Below, piece after piece: positions 20,670 to 31,722 of a DNA stretch of 64,000 bases. The stretch comes from Ascidia mentula (taxonomy: Eukaryota > Chordata > Ascidiacea > Phlebobranchia > Ascidiidae), in the NCBI GenBank assembly GCA_947561715.1, contig OX387202.1, positions 14,273,001-14,337,000 of the forward strand, given 5' to 3'. Position numbers and translations under genes: made by a program. Within the stretch, counting starts at the first letter, position 1; each line of letters begins with the position of its first letter. The notes under the pieces are model-generated. The model worked only from the letters and a program-made list of their open reading frames with translations, was not told the origin of the DNA and did not search any database.

Positions 20670-21400
20670 CGAAAGTTTAAAATTCCATTTATCAAACCAA
20701 AGACGTCTACCACGAGACAGACAACTGTTACCTGGCGGATGAACACAATGCTTTGGTAAGCCATATATGCCTGGCGGATGAATACAATACCCTGGCACGC
20801 GAAACAGACCTTGCGAATGAATACATACATTGATAGTTTGAATAATATCTTGCGGAGGAAAGACAAATTTCTACTACTCTAGTAACGCTTTGGTCCTCTA
20901 CAAAACAAGTAACAAAAAAGTATCTTTCGGAAAACAAATTACTGTACCACTTTCTACAGGGAAAGAACCCAAAACCAAATCCCAATTGTTTTGCATATGG
21001 GTTGCACCTATTTTCACATGCAGAACTATTGGCAAAAATATTTTCATAAAACCTTCGGCCAAGCACGCATTAGTGAACTCAACTTTAAACTTACAATGTT
21101 CAAAATTCCATTGGTCACAAGTCGAAGTCGAAGACGTCCACCACGACCACGAGGCAGACTACACTGTTAACTGGCGGATGAATACAATACACTGGCACAC
21201 CAAATAGGCCTAGCGGAGGAGTACATATGCATTTATAGTTTGGCTGAAATCTTGCGGAAAGACAAATTCCTACTACTCTATTAACACACTGAGCTTCTAC
21301 AAAACAAAAAACACAAATAAAAACAAAATGTATCTTTCAGAAACCAAACAACGGTACCACTTTCTGCAGCAAAGAACCCAAAGCCGAGGCAGGCTGCACA
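20670..21400. repeat. Diverged ~410-bp direct duplication inside the transposon
   Basis: Matching blocks recur in order about 400-430 bp apart: AAAATTCCATT at about 20,678 and 21,107, CTACTACTCT at about 20,871 and 21,272, and GTACCACTTTCT at about 20,943 and 21,353. The short phrase CTGGCGGATGAA also recurs several times. No coding meaning seen. Confidence 0.65.
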
Positions 21401-21619
21401 AATTGCTGGCGGATGAATATATGCATTTTTACAGTACCAGTAAACGTTTCCAGCACAGGGCCTGACAGATTTGGACAATACTGGATAATTATACTCGAAG
21501 ATGGCGGCAAACTGTAGCCTTTCTTTCCAAACACGATTTGTACACAATATAGCGATTTCGTATCGCCCTTTGCCTCGACATGAATGCTGACTATTTTCCC
21601 ACAACACCTTCTGACGGCT

Positions 21620-22718
21620 GTGAAATGGCGTTAGCGTGCAAACTATTTTAGCGAAAATTGGGCAACATTTAATGAAAACTTAATGCAACAAGCCGTTTCG
21701 ATATGTCAAGTAGTTTATGTGTGCAAAATTTCATTACATTGTGAGAAACAATAAGAAAAATACCGACGCGCATCATCACAAACTACAGAGAAACGACCGT
21801 GCGGCGGTCGTGAAATGGCGTTAGCGCGCAAACTATTCTAGCGAAAATTGGGCAACATTCAATTAAAACTTAATGCGACAAGCCGTTTCGATATGTCATG
21901 TAGTTTATGTGTGCAAAATTTCATCACATTGTGGGAAACACTAAGAAAAATACCGACGTGCATCATCACAAATTGCAGAGGCACGACCGTGCGGCGGTCG
22001 TGAAATGGCGTTAGCGCGCAAACTATTCTAGCGAAAATTGGGCAACATTCAATTAAAACTTAATGCGACAAGCCGTTTCGATATGTCATGTAGTTTATGT
22101 GTGCAAAATTTCATTACATTGTGAGAAACAATAAGAAAAATACCGACGCGCATCATCACAAACTACAGAGGCACGACCGTACGGCGGCCGTGAAATGGCG
22201 TTAGCGCGCAAACTATTCTAGCGAAAATTGGGCAACATTCAATTAAAACTTAATGCGACAAGCCGTTTCGATATGTCATGTAGTTTATGTGTGCAGAATT
22301 TCATTACATTGTGAGAAACAATAAGAAAAATACCGACGCGCATCATCACAAACTACAGAGGCACGACCGTACGGCGGCTGTGAAATGGCGTTAGCGCGCA
22401 AACTATTCTAGCGAAAATTGGGCAACATTCAATTAAAACTTAATGCGACAAGCCGTTTCGATATGTCATGTAGTTTATGTGTGCAGAATTTCATTACATT
22501 GTGAGAAACAATAAGAAAAATACCGACGCGCATCATCACAAACTACAGAGGCACGACCGTACGGCGGCTGTGAAATGGCGTTAGCGCGCAAACTATTCTA
22601 GCGAAAATTGGGCAACATTCAATTAAAACTTAATGCGACAAGCCGTTTCGATATGTCATGTAGTTTATGTGTGCAAAATTTCAATACATTGTGAGAAACA
22701 ATAAGAAAAATACCGACA
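21620..22718. repeat. 190-bp tandem array, 5.8 copies
   Basis: The phrase GTGAAATGGCGTTAGCG begins at 21620, 21810, 22000, 22190, 22380 and 22570, a spacing of exactly 190 bp with no length change in any copy. The sixth copy is cut off at about 22,718, where the next array starts. Confidence 0.95.
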
Positions 22719-22734
22719 TACTTCTGTTTCATAT

Positions 22735-24440
22735 AGGTATTTTCCTAACGCACACTGGCAACGTTTTGGTTACGTCACTTGCAACGTTGTAAAGCAGTGT
22801 CATCAAGGTATTTTCCTAACGTACACTGCCAACGTTTTGGATAAGTTACTTGCAACGTTGAAAAGCAGGGATATATTGGTATTTTTCCAACGTAGACTGA
22901 CAACGTTTTGGTTACGTCACTTGCAACGTTGAAAGGCAGTGTCATCAAGGTATTTTCCTAACGTACACTGCCAACGTTTTGGATAAGTTACTTGCAACGT
23001 TGAAAAGCAGGGATATATTGGTATTTTTCCAACGTAGACTGACAACGTTTTGTTTACGTCACTTGCAACGTTGAAAGGCAGTGACATAAAGGTTTTCTCC
23101 TAACGTACACTGGCAACGTTTTGTTTACGTCACTTGCAACGTTGTAAGGCAGTAACATATAGGTACTTTCCTAACGTACACTGGCAACGTTTTCGTTACG
23201 TCACTTGCAACGTTGTACAGCAGTGTCATAAAGGTTTTCTCCTAACGTACACTGGCAACGTTTTGTTTACGTCACTTGCAACGTTGTAAGGCAGTAACAT
23301 ATAGGTACTTTCCTAACGTACACTGGCAACGTTTTGGTAACGTCACTAACAACGTTGTAAGGCAGTGACATATAGGTATTTTCCTAACGTACACTGGCAA
23401 CGTTTTGTTTACGTCACTTGCAACGTTGTAAAGCAGTGTCATATAGGTATTTTCCTAACGTACACTGGCAACGTTTTGGTAACGTCACTAGCAAGTTGTA
23501 AAGCAGTGTCATATAGGTATTTTCCTAACGTACACCGGCAACGTTTTATTTACATCACTTGCAACGTTGTAAAGCAGTGTCATATACGTATTTTCCTAAC
23601 GTACACTGGCAACGTTTTGTTTACGTCACTAGCAACGTTGTAAGGCAGTGACATATACGTATTTTCCTAACGTACACTGGCAACGTTTTGTTTACGTCAC
23701 TTGCAACGTTGTAAAGCAGTGTCATATAGGTATTTTCCTAACGTACACTGGCAACGTTTTGGTAACGTCACTAGCAAGTTGTAAAGCAGTGACATATACG
23801 TATTTTCCTAACGTACACTGCCAACGTTTTGTTTACGTCACTTGCAACGTTGTAAGGCAGTGACATATACGTATTTTCCTAACGTACACTGGCAACGTTT
23901 TGGTAACGTCACTAACAACGTTGTAAGGCAGTGACATATAGGTATTTTCCTAACGTACACTGGCAACGTTTTGTTTACGTCACTTGCAACGTTGTAAAGC
24001 AGTGTCATATAGGTATTTTCCTAACGTACAGTGGCAACGTTTTGTTTACGTCACTTGCAACGTTGTAAAGCAGTGTCATATACGTATTTTCCTAACGTAC
24101 ACCGGCAACGTTTTATTTACATCACTTGCAACGTTGTAAAGCAGTGTCATATACGTATTTTCCTAACGTACACCGGCAACGTTTTATTTACATCACTTGC
24201 AACGTTGTAAAGCAGTGTCATATACGTATTTTCCTAACGTACACCGGCAACGTTTTATTTACATCACTTGCAACGTTGTAAGGCAGTGACATATACGTAT
24301 TTTCCTAACGTACACCGGCAACGTTTTATTTACATCACTTGCAACGTTGTAAAGCAGTGTCATATACGTATTTTCCTAACGTACACTGGCAACGTTTTGT
24401 TTACGTCACTTGCAACGTTGTAAAGCAGTGACATATAGGT
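22735..24440. repeat. 71-bp tandem array, about 24 copies
   Basis: Units of 71 bp built round GTATTTTCCTAACGTACACT, AACGTTTTG, TACGTCACTTG and CAACGTTG. The left third contains shorter and mixed variants. It leads directly into the right terminal repeat and mirrors the ACGT-rich left end, so it is the right subterminal region of the transposon. Confidence 0.93.
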
Positions 24441-24707
24441 TTTTTTCCAACGTACACAGACAACGTTTGAATTACGTTATTTGTTACGTAATTTTTTGGT
24501 CAAAAAATGGTATTTACCAACGTTCCGTGGCAAAGTTGCCATTGCGTTATAATTTACGCATCCACAACGTAGAAATAAAGTTTTTCAAAACGTTGCTTTC
24601 CAACGTTAACTTGAAAACTGTTTTGCAACATTTACTTTGATAAAATCTAAGTGTGACACGTGTTTACGACCTTGCTGCGACGTTGTGAATGTCGAAACTA
24701 CGTTGTG

Positions 24708-24718
24708 TGTTAGCTGGG
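24708..24718 (-). repeat. Right terminal inverted repeat
   Basis: TGTTAGCTGGG, followed by host sequence beginning AAGCAC. Confidence 0.8.
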
Positions 24719-25202
24719 AAGCACAGCACACACATAAGTAAGTCATAACAGTTGTAATTTCCAAAGGCATCAGCAAAGACGCCCACAGACTCCACAACAA
24801 CAAAAATCCATGTATAATAACAGTTGATTACTGAATACTGCTCTTCTGGCAAACTTTATTTTATCGATGTTTCTCGGCGTTTCGGATGTTATGCAGCAGC
24901 CTGCATCTTGAGGTATAAAATGTAAATCAAGAAATGTGGACAATGTTTGCCAGAAGAGCAAGTATTCAGCATTAAAACATGTCTGGCAGCGTCAGTAACA
25001 ATTTATTTAAATAGCAATGGATATTGGTATTTTATTGAAGGTGTCAAAAAAACACAAGTCCTCTTACGCACAACAAGTTACAGAATATGCAAATTATGCA
25101 AATAAAATGCAGTCTCATTTACAACAGGTGAGCTTGTAAATAAAGCGGTATTGGCAGTTTATTTTGAACGCATGAACTGAAACGGTGATAATAAAATCCA
25201 CT
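24719..25202. other. Spacer between transposon and NLR gene 2
   Basis: It contains the inverted repeat listed separately and AT-rich sequence. No gene seen. Confidence 0.5.
24831..24969. repeat. 24-bp inverted repeat around a 90-bp core
   Basis: The arm with TGCTCTTCTGGCAAAC at 24839-24854 pairs with GTTTGCCAGAAGAGCA at 24945-24960, and pairing extends outward through GAATAC/GTATTC with one single-base gap. The minus strand of the core has TGCAGGCTGCTGCA and CCGAAACG. It looks like a small fold-back mobile relic. Confidence 0.7.
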
Positions 25203-28200
25203 TTAAAAACGAATATTTGCGATTTCGCCACAAAATTCCGATACTGTTTGTTCCGCTTCTTCCTCGAGGGGATTTCCAAATAAGTCAACGTATTGATCCT
25301 GAAACAAATTTGCGATTAAAAAAGCTTTAGGCATACCAAAGATTTGTTAAGCATAACTAGGGATGGTTTACACTGAACTAAAAGCGATTGAAATGTTCAT
25401 CACTTACTTTTATCTGGCACTTTTGGATTTCAAGAAGAAGCTTGTCAATTTTGCTGATCTTACAACTTCTGACGTCAAGCTCCTTCAAATTGACAATGCA
25501 CGGCGCCAGCAAATCGATTCCTGGGTTTCCAACATTATTAAAGCTGATATTCAGTCTTTTCATCTGAAAAGTGTAAATTTGTTGTTCTCGTTTGTCACGG
25601 CTGTACCCATTTCTTAAATTGTGTAATTTCCTTGGAATTGTTTAAAAAATATATAATTTACGTGCTTATGTCTGGCAAACGAGCCTCATTTCAATTTCAG
25701 TGGTTATTTTGGTTAAATACGGAATGTCATATAGCGGAAATGTTATATTTTTTCCAAAATCTTTCCAAATCGGAAAAAATGACAGAAATAGTCACAATTT
25801 TATTCAATTGCAGCATCAATAGGTCAAATAGTTTAGCGATTTTTTTGCGGTGTATGGTGACGGTGAGAGAAAATAATGTGAAACACTAGTACTTGCATTG
25901 ACGATAAAACCATCCAACAGAATATTTTTGTGGTGAGCTGCAGACAGGGGCAATGTTTCGACCTAATAGGTCTTACCAGCGCAGAATTACAACCCAAATA
26001 AGCAATGACAGTCCTTCTGGCAAGATCGGTGCAAGGCTGCACGGATTGAAACATATTACGTCGAAACAGTGGCCCTATTTGCATCTCACTACAATAGCGT
26101 CATTTGCTTTATTGCCTATACAACAGAATATTGCTCACTTGGTTCTCTCTCAATGTGATATTCCTCGCAAGTTCGGCCACGTCTGTTATTCCACATTCAC
26201 TTGCATCCAACTCATCTAGTTTTTCCATATTTTGTGCAATGGCGTTGATGCCATGGTTCCCGATTGGGTTGCCACAAATGTACAGGATCGTGATCTGGAA
26301 TAGGTAATTGTTTCAAATCTAACAAGCGTACCACAAGCGGAATGGTTACTGGGAAAGTTGGGTAGTAAGCAAGTCCTTGGCGCAAAAGTTGACAGACCTA
26401 AGAGGGCAATCAACTATTATATTTCAAGTTCAACACAAAGAGAAAGTATTGCTTTGACCTAGACTAAATTGATGTTCCTCCACCTACCTTGCTTCCCGGT
26501 AAGCCCATGCTTTCGGTAAATCTTGTCACATCTGTTATTCCGCACTTTCTCACGTGCAACCACTCAATATTGCCGACACACGACGCCAGGTTGTCCATTC
26601 CGGCGTTTCCAATGTCGTTGTTTCGAAGCATGAGTTTCCAGTTCTGCGGTCGTGTAATCAATTTATTTTAATTAGCCATAAACAAATTGGACAAATGAAA
26701 AACCAAAACTTATGAAAGTTTAAACCTAAGTTTTTGTGACGGCAGGATGTATAGGATAGGGGTATGGGCCCATGCCTCCCCCCCTGTTTAACACCCATGT
26801 ACACTACGGACTATTGTTATTTGTGATACATTAAACGCATGCCCTTCTCTCGACCTTCTGTTTCACTACGTTAGTGTCATGACAAATATCGTTAAACTGG
26901 TAAGGTGACTGCTTAATTGCGTAAGATTGCAACCAATGAGGTACTTTGCCAGGTTCCAAGCGCCAACTGGTTACTCATATTCATTGCTCATTCAATATAC
27001 GACTCCAATGTTGACTCATCATGTATTATCTGTGTTATTTTCGTTACAGTTTGATTGCCCTAGAGTCAATCGGCTCACAGCAGCTCAAATCTTTGTGTTT
27101 ATTTAGTTGGTGTTAAATTTTTGCCTCTGTAGGTTTTTTTGCGGAACAGCTAATACTTGGAAAATCTCGATAGAGAATGTTTCTATTAAACTGCCGGGAG
27201 ATAAGGAAAATTTCGGATACTTCTTTCAAAGTACATTTTATCCTTATTCTTACCAAGCTAATGTCGTGACATAACAATTAAATAAACAAGACTTGCGTAA
27301 ATGCTTATTGTTGCATACGGTCACTGACAGAAGTAACAAACAACCTACTGTTTTTTTGCTTGAAGACATACTGTCCGTGAGAGGAGAAATGTCAGTGATA
27401 CCGCAATCCCCCAGTCGTATGTGGTGTATTTTATCAAGATAGGGAGCAAGATCTCTAACTCCCTGGTTTCCAATATAATTTCTACCAAGATTAAGGCGTT
27501 CAATCTGAATGCAAACAGGAATAAATTTGGTGAAACTTCAGTAAATAAGCAGAAACAGAATGATCTAGATAATCATATAATTGGCTAACTTTCCAAGTTT
27601 CTTACATTGCATTCCGATAACATTGTGGTAAATTTTCCCAGGTCTGTTAGGCCGCATCCCATTAAATATAGTTCCTTCGCCACGGGAATGCACTGAGCAA
27701 CATATGGAAGTGCATCTTGACCGATGTGATTGCATGCCAGATTCACAATACCAATCTACAACAATCAAATCATCGTTGTGTACTCGTTCAATAGAAGGAA
27801 ACTACCTAACGAAGTTTGAAACTTCATCACTAGATTGGAGACCTAACCTGGTGCAACATTTTTCCAATTGCTTTACATATCTTTGTTAAAGGCCCATGTT
27901 TAAGATGGCAGCCTTCCAAATAAATTGCATTCATCGGCTGCTTTATTCTAGGTAAAATTTGAGACAGTGCATAGGCTGCTGATGATGACAGAACAGAAAA
28001 CCTAACATCGACAGTGGATGGGAATGCTTGGGCAAAAGTATCGACTACTTCTGGTGAGCATTCCTGTACAACGTCAACCAGGACGTCTAGAAACTCTGTT
28101 TAAAGAAATACGTTATCATAAAGCTAAGAATGCCTTTTAACACTGCAGGTAAGAGTTACCTCTGTTTTGCATCCAACCACCTCCGCACTTTTTGAAGTGG

Positions 28201-30966
28201 CACAGAATCTCATTGTGCAACGCAAAGGCGCGATCTGTAAACCAAAAAACGTTGGTCATTGTCGAAATAATAAAATGTTTCCACACTTGACAGAACTCTT
28301 AAAATACGTATAAGAATCTCCCAGCAGTCCTTGGACAACAAAAACTCGGTATCTGATTTTTTCACAAGTTATGCAAGAGAAAACCCAAGTCATTTGCCGG
28401 TATGTTGTTCCTGCTGACAATTAGGCATCGTCAATATCATTCATTTAAATACAAAGTAATACTGACGATGTCGAACTGTAGACGAAATATATATATCTTG
28501 GATTTTGATTTAGAGAATGTGTGACTCAAGACAAAGCCATTAGTTTCGTGGCAGTAACAAATCAACAATCTTCGGGGGACAGTTGCTGTTCACAGCTTTG
28601 GGAAGGTTTTAAAAAGCCACCTGTATTCTGAAGTTCAGCATCATCTTCTCCACCACCCAAGAGTATGCCGCAAAGAAATCTTCTAACTGTAGACCAACGC
28701 CCTCCCCCTGCAATTTGTGGAACAAGTAACCGGAATTCGTCCTCTGGCATGTATTTGCTAATGTACATAGCAGCAAAGTTATCTAGCAAGATCTGATGCT
28801 TAAAGTGCATGACTTTGTCGTCTTCGTAAAGCCTGTGGCTATAGCCTCTGTGCCCAGCAGATGTAATCATCACGTCTTGAACATCGGTATCTGAAAGGCC
28901 TTCTTCTTTCAGTTGTTTAAATGAGATAACAACCGTGCAGTTTACAATTGCTTTGTAGGCAATTCTGCCTAGGCGTTCTTCAAGACTTTCAATCTCAAGA
29001 CCCTGAGCGTGTTTTGAGTGACTTAGATACCAAATTATAGCTTTGAAAACCCCAGTCATGGAGTTCAGCAGTTTGGTTTCAGAATCCTTGAGGCTGCAAA
29101 TAATAAACTGCAGGAGAATCGGAGAGCAGCACAACTCAATCAACTGGGGCGCTTTTTCAAGCAAGTTATCCCAAAATTCCTGCGCTTGATTACCAGCCAA
29201 TGAGAAAAAGAGCTTCTTCATGTCGTCGGCGTAAAAGTCGTCAAGGTAAATTGTACAACTTGGTCGGAGCTCATGAGGTAAGGATATGAGTGAATGTGGT
29301 CTCGAGGAAAAGAGCAAAGTGCACTTTGGAAGGAACTGCTGGCAACAGAGTTTGGCCACTAACATCCTAACAGGAATTTTAGTATCGAAATTCGTAGGAG
29401 ATGGTCTTACGTCATCAAGCGACCAAACTGCCTGATCGTAGCCATCCATTATAATCGCGCACTTGTCATCATTTTTTACGATCCAGTTAAAAGCATGCTT
29501 GCTTGTATCGGGATCAATGGTCGCGAAATGTGTATCTATCAACAACTCTTGAAGTGTCATCTCTACGCCACCATAGTCTAAGTCTATAAACCGCAATAAA
29601 AATACAACACTTGAATCAAGCGATCTTGCCAATCTTTGACAGCATGTGGTTTTGCCGCTGCCTGGTGGACCAACAAGAGACAAAAAGGCGCCACTTTTCA
29701 TTTTGTCTTGCAACGTCTGAAAGTCAATGCTACGATCTACAATGTCGGCAAATTCCTTTCGCGAAGATGGTCGTTTTGAACGATCAGGTTTTCTCGGAAT
29801 TTTTCCACGATAAATATCGGTCAAAATGAAGGGCGGATGAATATGAGGAATATTTTTTTCACTTGACATCGCTCCGTACGGAAGTACGTCATTTAGGAGT
29901 TCCAATTTTTCTTTTTGCAGTTCAGTAAGCCTCGTTATCGCGTTTTTTTGTAGCGTATCTGCATCAACAAGGTCAAAGTATTTAAATCTTGGCGATAACC
30001 GCTGGTGATGTAAAGTAACCTATTACAAACGCACTTACCCTGTGCCTAATAAATACTTATCCTAATAAATGTTTTCGATGTATGCACATGGTAAAATGGA
30101 ATGAGCACCGTTAAATTTTGAGGTTACCATGTCAGACGACTATGGCAACTTTACAGTATAAAAACCTATCGGATAATTAAATAGATGACAAACCTTCATC
30201 TTGTACAACTGTCGCTTGTACTCGACTACCCAGTTGCTCGACAAAGCTGATATTCTGTACAAAAATTGACCCTAAGTTATAGTCATATCATAAATATGGA
30301 AATTACATGCATGATTAGTTATTTGACTACGTATTTTGGTTTATATTAACAACTTTGGCTTTTGGATTCGGTGTGTAGTGTTGATGTCGTCAGGGACAGA
30401 TCCAAAAGCCCTTACATGAACATATCTGGCAGTGCACTAAAAACCCCGCAGCAGCAGATAAAAGGATGTTCTGAAACTTTTTTTTGTTCGTCACTTTAGC
30501 GTGCTTGTCTTGCGTATGGCTATTTGCTCATCTGGCTCTTAAAATCGCTATTAAAGCATCATCGTGATTAAATGTATTTCTATATTTCCGAATCCACATG
30601 GAAAAGGTATACTTAGATTCAGACGATAATTCGCTTGAGAATGTCACAACTATAATCATACTATAGTATCATTACATGCCCTCCAATCCATGTACACATC
30701 TTAGCAATAGGGTGATCCTGGAAGGGCATGCGAGGAAATAAACATTTTTTCGGAAACGTGAAGTGAGTCTACAATAAGACCTTCATATCTAAACCCTATG
30801 CTAAACTGCTTCATAGGAAGTAACTATGGTGCTAGTCTTTAGCAAAAGACTTCTGGCTAAGAATACCATTAAAGTATCGATGCCTATGCTGCCTTGCGTT
30901 AGTTAATTTAAAGCTTACCACAGTATCGGCATCCACATTGATAGCTCTTTCATCATCAGCAGACAT
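25203..30966 (-). CDS. NACHT-LRR (NLR-like) receptor 2, carrying a one-base frameshift
   Basis: Exons: 30966..30919 (ATG, short tail), 30254..30194, 29958..28621 (NACHT), 28234..28160, 28096..27848, 27755..27606, 27504..27349, 26643..26488, 26294..26139, 25563..25408 and 25298..25203 (stop). The NACHT exon has Walker A GPPGSGKTT and Walker B CAIIMDGYDQ. The next two exons form a linker, then five exons carry two LRRs each. The plan and the 1,338-nt NACHT exon match NLR gene 3 exactly. The exon at 28096..27848 is 249 nt where gene 3 has 248: an extra base near 28,080 shifts the frame to an immediate stop. Either the gene is a recent pseudogene or the assembly has an error. The N-terminus is about 36 residues of unordered sequence without a death-fold domain. 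Confidence 0.85.
25938..25985 (-). other. Degenerate hammerhead-ribozyme-like motif
   Basis: Minus strand: TGCG, core CTGGTAA, stem II GACC/GGTC, GAAA, short stem III, GTC and TGCA. The core deviates from CTGATGA at two conserved positions, so it is probably inactive. Confidence 0.45.
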
Positions 30967-31722
30967 ATTCGCTGGGTGTAAGAAAGCCAAGCTTTCCTCT
31001 ATAAACCAAACATGAGCAACAGCTGCTGCATTCAACTCAACAACTTACGCATCTGTTTGTGTTGTTCATATGAGCATAAAGGAGGAAATAGTTGTGAAGG
31101 TGCGTGGTTTGTCATAGAGCAAATGAGTTGTGTAGGCGCACGTTATATCACAGCGCTGTAGGCTCGAGCATGACGCATGGGTTATATCGCAACCATGTTT
31201 GGCATTCCACGAAACTCAACTGTAGAACCTAAACGATTTAATATGTGCATTTTATTAAAATCGATAGCAAAATGTTTATAACCCCTGTGTTGGAATTGTC
31301 GTACGTGTTTATTTAAGCTAACCCATATGAACGAGAAAAAAGCAACGCAATCTATACAATGTAGAGAAATATGCATATTTTATGAAAGCCTACAACCGCG
31401 CAAACATAATGTCACAACCAAAGCATGCAAGCAAATACCACATGTGTGCGACAGATAAAAGGACGGAGCTCGCAAAGAAACCTAAAAGATATTGCGTTTA
31501 GTACAAATACGTCACAGGTTAGTACACCAGTGTTTCAACGATTGAGGATATGCTTTTCAAAAAAATAGTGCATGTGGGTGTTAGGCATCAAGATTTTGTG
31601 TTAAACTGCCGTTTCAATGTGCTGTAAGTCGACATTAAAATTCAGCATTACACCACGTTCGCGAAAGCGAACAATGATGTCACAAACTGTTCGATTCTCC
31701 TTTTATACATTGGTATGCTTGC
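30967..31722. other. Spacer between NLR genes 2 and 3
   Basis: About 750 bp of AT-rich sequence that must hold the promoter of NLR gene 2 and the 3' end of NLR gene 3. No further gene or clear motif seen. Confidence 0.5.

Larger units (their letters stand above)
15988..24718. mobile_element. 8.7-kb DNA transposon with transposase and accessory gene
   Basis: The ends carry an 11-bp perfect terminal inverted repeat, CCCAGCTAACA at 15988-15998 and TGTTAGCTGGG at 24708-24718, each leading into sequence full of ACGT and AACGTT motifs. A 2-bp AA direct repeat borders both ends and may be the target duplication. Inside, from the left, are 133-bp subterminal repeats, a DUF4806-like gene, a broken DDE transposase gene, a ~410-bp duplication, a 190-bp array and a 71-bp array. 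The coding content matches animal EnSpm/CACTA-like elements, although the termini do not begin with CACT[A/G]. It separates NLR gene 1 from NLR genes 2 and 3. Confidence 0.82.

Noticed and set aside
20615-21607. Minus-strand frames in the 410-bp duplication of the transposon
   Set aside because: Cys/Phe-rich translations of repeated non-coding sequence; frames do not stay open in both copies.
22735-24440. Open frames such as the one near 23,365-23,863
   Set aside because: They arise from the 71-bp repeat, whose period is not a multiple of three, and carry no domain.
24839-24960. Hammerhead ribozyme in the core of the inverted repeat
   Set aside because: TGCAGGCTGCTGCA and CCGAAACG suggest one, but the CTGATGA core is absent and the spacing is wrong.
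25833-26307. Extra exon between LRR exons of NLR gene 2
   Set aside because: Frames here cross the hammerhead-like relic and the antisense of the LRR exon; no phase-0 LRR exon could be found.
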